The notes under the pieces are model-generated. The model had not been told where the DNA came from. It saw only the letters and a list, made by a program, of their open reading frames with translations, and did not search any database. Source: Intoshia linei (Eukaryota > Orthonectida > Rhopaluridae). From it: 33,522 nucleotides of DNA. A program made the position numbers and the translations under genes. Below, in pieces: positions 31,270 to 33,522 of this stretch. The stretch lies in the NCBI GenBank assembly GCA_001642005.1, contig LWCA01000291.1, positions 1 to 33,522 on the forward strand, in the 5' to 3' direction. Positions within the stretch are counted from its first letter, which is position 1. Every line of letters begins with the position of its first letter.

Positions 31270-32381
31270 ATGTCCAAAAAACGATTAAAAACAAATTTGA
31301 GTATACTTGGAGTTGGAGGTGATAAATGGGAAACAGATCTTGCTTCAGTCGTGTACAATGATGATGTATGAATAAATCAGATTTTTAATGATTTAAATTT
31401 AAAAGCTTTTATAACATTAACAATAAATTAAAAAATTTAAAATATATTTTAGAAATGGAAAACCTGCATAGCAGTAATAATTCCACGAAAATGTGAAGAC
31501 GTTAGTTATGAAGAAGGAATAATAAATTCCATTGAAAATAGAAAAAATTTTAGTTTTATAAACAAGGAAAATTTATTATCATTTTGTAAAGAATATTCAC
31601 AATCAAAGTCCAAAAAAGGTAGCAAAGAATCTTTTCAATATACAGAAATATGTGATTATGTAAAAAATTTCACTGATAAGGATATGCAAGTTCCATCAAA
31701 ATATATGGCATTATTGATCAAATTTAAATTACTCATAATGAAACAATCCGATTTGGCCAAAACTACACCAGAAAAATCTAAGGGGTCCAAAGATAAAGGT
31801 AAAAAACAATCAAAGACTCAAGGTAAAAAGGGTGGAAAAGGTGATAAAAAGGACGAGGGCAACTTGGATTTTAAACCAGAATCAAAATTAAAAAAACGAA
31901 AGGACGAATATCTTGATAAAGTTTATATAGGTAGTTTCTTGTACAGTATTAGTTGTGACTATTATTGTTGTGAAAAGGGTCTGATGTATTGGTATACATC
32001 AGGGGTCTCAGACTTAATTTATTTGTCAGGGCGAAATGTGAAAAAAATCTTTACTCAAACCATTATTAAATTAACATTATTAACCCCTGTTATGTAGCGT
32101 TGACCCCTTTTGGTGCACTGGTGTAGACTCTGCACGAACCTGACTATAATATTTTCTGTAATAATAATATTTATTAAGATGATGAAGTTAACGATAAATT
32201 GAATAAATACATATTTTTGCTTGGATTTCACGATATTAAAATTGTGAAAAAACTTGCTTCAATTTTGATTTGTCCAGATATTATTATACAGATTCATTCT
32301 CAAAACTATGAATCGTTTTCTTCAACTTATCTGTCACTTGAACGCCATAAACTCACACATGAATCTACATTGGATGAAAAA
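31270..32381 (+). CDS. SPAG17: SPAG17 (PF6 homologue), N-terminal exons
   Basis: Exons 31270-31365 (ATG), 31453-31930 and 32179-32381 join in phase and encode 259 residues. Introns are 87 and 248 nt. The order of features matches the N-terminus of animal SPAG17: an opening segment with a W-x-T-x-I-A-V core (KWKTCIAVIIPR), a VPSKYMALLIKFKLLIMK block, a long Lys/Gly/Ser-rich linker (KDKGKKQSKTQGKKGGKGD), a KLKKRKDEY segment, then DDEVNDKLNKYIFLLGFHD and IQIHSQNYES. SPAG17 builds the C1a projection of the axonemal central apparatus, so the organism has 9+2 cilia or flagella. The third exon ends at a GTAAAA donor; reading through adds five residues and a stop. Vertebrate SPAG17 exceeds 2,000 residues, so most of the protein must lie beyond the window, or the locus is truncated. 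I saw no further exon in 32382-33522. Confidence 0.85.
32000..32089. mobile_element. Short hAT-like insertion in the SPAG17 intron
   Basis: It starts CAGGGGTCTCAGAC and ends ATTATTAACCCCTG, sharing CAGGGGT inverted. The flanks (GTATACAT/TTATGTAG) do not match well, so target duplication is not shown. It helps explain why this intron (248 nt) is longer than most. Confidence 0.4.
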
Positions 32382-33522
32382 GTAAAACGTAATTTTTAAA
32401 AAATATTTAAATTATTACATCAGTGTTATATTAACCATTGTCGTATGATATACGTGGTATGCCAAGAGAGTGACCTAGAGAATTATCAATTTAAAAACTA
32501 ACAAATTCAATTTCAATTTGAAACATTCGTTGTTTAAAATAAAATAAATGTCTCTTCTCCTAAATCTCTTTCCTCTCCTACCCTTCCTATCGTCTCTTAG
32601 GTCATTTCTATAGTCGAAATCTTTTTTTGTCCATATTGTTGAATATCCTTCATTTTTGTTTTTCTGAAAGTTCATAGCAAGGACATCTGATTATATATAC
32701 TGAAAACTTGCGTCGTCCACTTAGATGGCGTCAGTCGGATATTGTAGGTTTAAACGGACTTTTACCTTTATGATTACCTTACGTATATATCTACTAGCTT
32801 GATTGTTATGTAGTACGTACAATCAGCACCTAGCTCTACCAAGGGCATATTTTTATTATACCAAAAAAATATATTCATGTTAAAAATCTAACTTAAAAAT
32901 CCTACTATTCATTATTATCAATCCTTTAAAGGAGTGGTTCCCAAATTTGTTTTAGGTGGAACCATCATATAAATTTACTTTTTACTTTAAAGTGAATTAT
33001 TCCATCTTAATTTTTTGTTTGTTAACATTTGTGTAATAAGAATTTTAAAAACAATTGTTATCCCATTTTTTAATTTATAAGACAAAATGTGTGTATAATA
33101 TTAAAGATTAAATAAAAACAGTTTAATCCTAAAAATTGTCATAAATAGCATAAATTCCAGAAAAAATAAAATTATAAACATTTTGTCATTTTCAATGTGA
33201 TGAAATATATTCAAAACCAATTTAATAAATACTTAAAAATACCAATTGTATATCAATAATTAACTGTATCTTCACTTTATAACCATTTCAGTCAAATTTT
33301 ACCATTATAACAAAGGATTGTAATATAAAAATGATATTAACAAAGTTTTTTTAGTTTCGTTGTTTAGTTACTTATTTAAATTAGAATGTTTTAATAAAAA
33401 TGTTATGAAAATGAAAATTTGAAATTTAAAAATTGCGTAGCAATGAAAAAAATTCCGAAAGAATTAAATATATAGATTTTTACCCATATGTCTTTATTGG
33501 AAATGTGTAGACGTACAATGCA
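32382..33522. other. Downstream or intronic sequence of SPAG17
   Basis: No exon was recognised. It includes a hairpin copy (32792-32846) and a lone hAT-like end AGTGGTTCCCAAATTTG near 32933. The minus-strand frame at 32475-32675 is a poly-purine low-complexity read. Confidence 0.45.
32792..32846 (+). repeat. Dispersed hairpin element, copy 4
   Basis: Plus-strand CTAGCT..TGTTATGTAG..TACGTACAATCAG..ACCTAG (32794-32833), then CTCTACCAAGGGC. It is in the sense orientation of SPAG17, about 410 bases after its last visible exon. Confidence 0.65.

Noticed and set aside
32475-32675. Minus-strand Arg/Asp-rich frame
   Set aside because: Poly-purine tract (GGAGAGG-type) read as protein; no splice or start context.

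Overview
This window is eukaryotic, very AT-rich nuclear DNA. Genes are split by tiny GT..AG introns, most of them 33-45 nt, and the space between genes is packed with decayed transposons. The gene set is animal-like: a p190-type RhoGAP, a plasma-membrane-type R-SNARE (synaptobrevin), an ankyrin protein and SPAG17, a protein of the ciliary central apparatus. SPAG17 implies motile cilia or flagella. With the tiny introns this points to a reduced ciliated metazoan. An orthonectid such as Intoshia would fit, but that is a guess from gene content, not a proven identity.

Layout. 76-468 (-): piece of a transposon protein. 979-2936 (-): a complete six-exon ankyrin-repeat gene, rebuilt here (529 aa). 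2960-7056: repeats, including a ~0.8 kb hAT element with a BED zinc-finger remnant (5769-6564). 7057-18946 (-): what looks like one p190RhoGAP gene. The N-terminal GTPase/FF part is one large exon (16872-18946). The pseudoGTPase region and the start of the GAP domain lie on 12 in-frame exons between 7248 and 11575, with a tentative last exon at 7057-7175. The two halves are separated by ~5.3 kb of transposons, with two tentative linking exons at 14083-14186 and 14253-14390. 18947-24172: repeat desert with well-bounded hAT elements. 24173-25376 (-): two-exon orphan lysine-rich gene. 25377-28393: mostly empty, with some plus-strand coding-like fragments. 28394-29736 (-): three-exon synaptobrevin. 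31270-32381 (+): first three exons of SPAG17. The rest, to 33522, is repeats.

Repeats of note are: (1) a dispersed hairpin element of ~55 bp, five copies, with compensatory stem changes; (2) a modular family beginning ACTTATATAA with internally repeated modules; (3) a ~1.6 kb element with long inverted ends, interrupted by a palindromic array of GTCAGTA/TACTGAC sites spaced at ~20-22 bp; (4) several hAT elements with 8-bp target duplications; (5) a Tc1-type (DD34E) transposase remnant.

Exon structures were derived by hand from reading frame, splice dinucleotides and phase. Protein identities rest on recognised motifs, not on a database search.
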